NCBI GenBank assembly: GCA_014879345.1
Contig: JACSSI010000310.1
Location: 1-6,318, forward strand
DNA from: Anaerolineae bacterium
GTDB lineage: Bacteria; Chloroflexota; Anaerolineae; Promineifilales; Promineifilaceae
Reading direction: 5' to 3'
Length of the DNA stretch: 6,318 nt
Shown: one piece after another, positions 6,213 to 6,318 of the stretch
Layout of the letters: the number at the start of each line of letters is the position of its first letter
Numbering within the stretch: position 1 is the first letter of the stretch
Program-made: the position numbers and the translations under genes
Notes under the pieces: model-generated
What the model was told of the DNA's origin: nothing
The model's database searches: none
Seen by the model: the letters and a program-made list of their open reading frames with translations, nothing else

Positions 6213-6218
6213 TTCCTC
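6213..6218 (-). promoter_or_regulatory. Distant ribosome binding site of lon
   Basis: On the minus strand GAGGAA (complement of 6213-6218) is the only Shine-Dalgarno-like sequence before lon. It sits 11 bases from the first ATG and 14 from the second, longer than the usual 5-9. The spacer is A-rich (ACAAAAGACAAG). The first ATG is favoured because it is nearer to this site. Confidence 0.5.
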
Positions 6219-6233
6219 AAGTGGCGTTGGCAC

Positions 6234-6243
6234 AACGGCCGTT
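6234..6243. repeat. AACGGCCGTT palindrome, copy 4 (upstream of lon)
   Basis: This exact core lies 33 bases before the lon start codon, in the leader or promoter region, with asymmetric flanks (AC on the left, TTT on the right). No clear -35/-10 pair could be assigned nearby: TAACAT (complement of 6257-6262) matches the -10 consensus at only 4 of 6 positions. Confidence 0.8.
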
Positions 6244-6260
6244 TTTGTTAATCACTGATG

Positions 6261-6318
6261 TTACGCAGTAGCCGCCTGAACCAAAGAAACTGGCTCAAGC
6301 TGCTGTAATTCACGAAAA
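6261..6318 (-). CDS. Possible C-terminal end of a gene upstream of lon (partial)
   Basis: A minus-strand frame is open from the right edge to a TAA at 6261-6263 and would end in LEPVSLVQAATA. The codons look ordinary and the gene would be co-directional with lon, 59 bases upstream of it. However, a second minus-strand frame is open over the same bases, to a TAA at 6248-6250, and would end in RRLLRNISD. Neither is recognisable, and only the sequence beyond the window can decide. If real, the spacing allows either read-through into lon or a separate lon promoter near the palindrome at 6234-6243. Confidence 0.3.
   Translation of the reverse strand, partial: FRELQQLEPVSLVQAATA

Noticed and set aside
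6202..6318. CIRCE or other heat-shock operator upstream of lon
   Set aside because: No TTAGCACTC-N9-GAGTGCTAA-like dyad or other recognisable stress operator is visible; only the AACGGCCGTT palindrome is symmetric here, and it is not specific to lon.

Overview
This 6.3 kb window has an ordinary chromosomal layout of three complete genes. The organism is most likely a member of the Chloroflexota (Anaerolineae-like). That is an inference from the mixed gene content, from the secreted protein ending in a hydrophobic 'FLPMVTK'-type tail as many secreted Chloroflexota proteins do, and from the intergenic repeat style. No rRNA or other phylogenetic marker is present to confirm it. No tRNA, CRISPR array, insertion sequence or phage gene was seen.

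Layout: positions 1-280 are a non-coding leader with a degenerate tandem octamer repeat (97-152), an extended -10-like promoter candidate (185-193) and an A/T-rich inverted repeat (222-247). They lead into a plus-strand gene at 281-2323 for a membrane-anchored, HdrD-like iron-sulfur oxidoreductase of the FadF/EMO type (electron transfer from flavoproteins to menaquinone). A strong intrinsic terminator (2364-2394) closes it. A 120 bp repeat-rich spacer follows, then a plus-strand gene at 2515-3702 for a secreted CAP-domain protein with C-terminal Ig/BACON-like modules. A bidirectional terminator (3706-3741) separates it from the convergent minus-strand gene lon (3769-6201), the ATP-dependent LonA protease. 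A short minus-strand frame at 6261-6318 may be the end of the gene upstream of lon.

The three genes do not form an obvious pathway: they are a respiratory electron-transfer protein, a secreted protein and a cytoplasmic quality-control protease, each with its own signals. The most interesting signal is not a gene. The exact 10-bp palindrome AACGGCCGTT occurs four times (2430-2439, 2625-2634, 3761-3770, 6234-6243), where about 0.006 copies would be expected by chance. Three copies lie in or at the edge of the small non-coding fraction. This looks like a highly iterated palindrome, comparable in kind to cyanobacterial HIP1 but with a different sequence, and it is the best candidate here for something undescribed.
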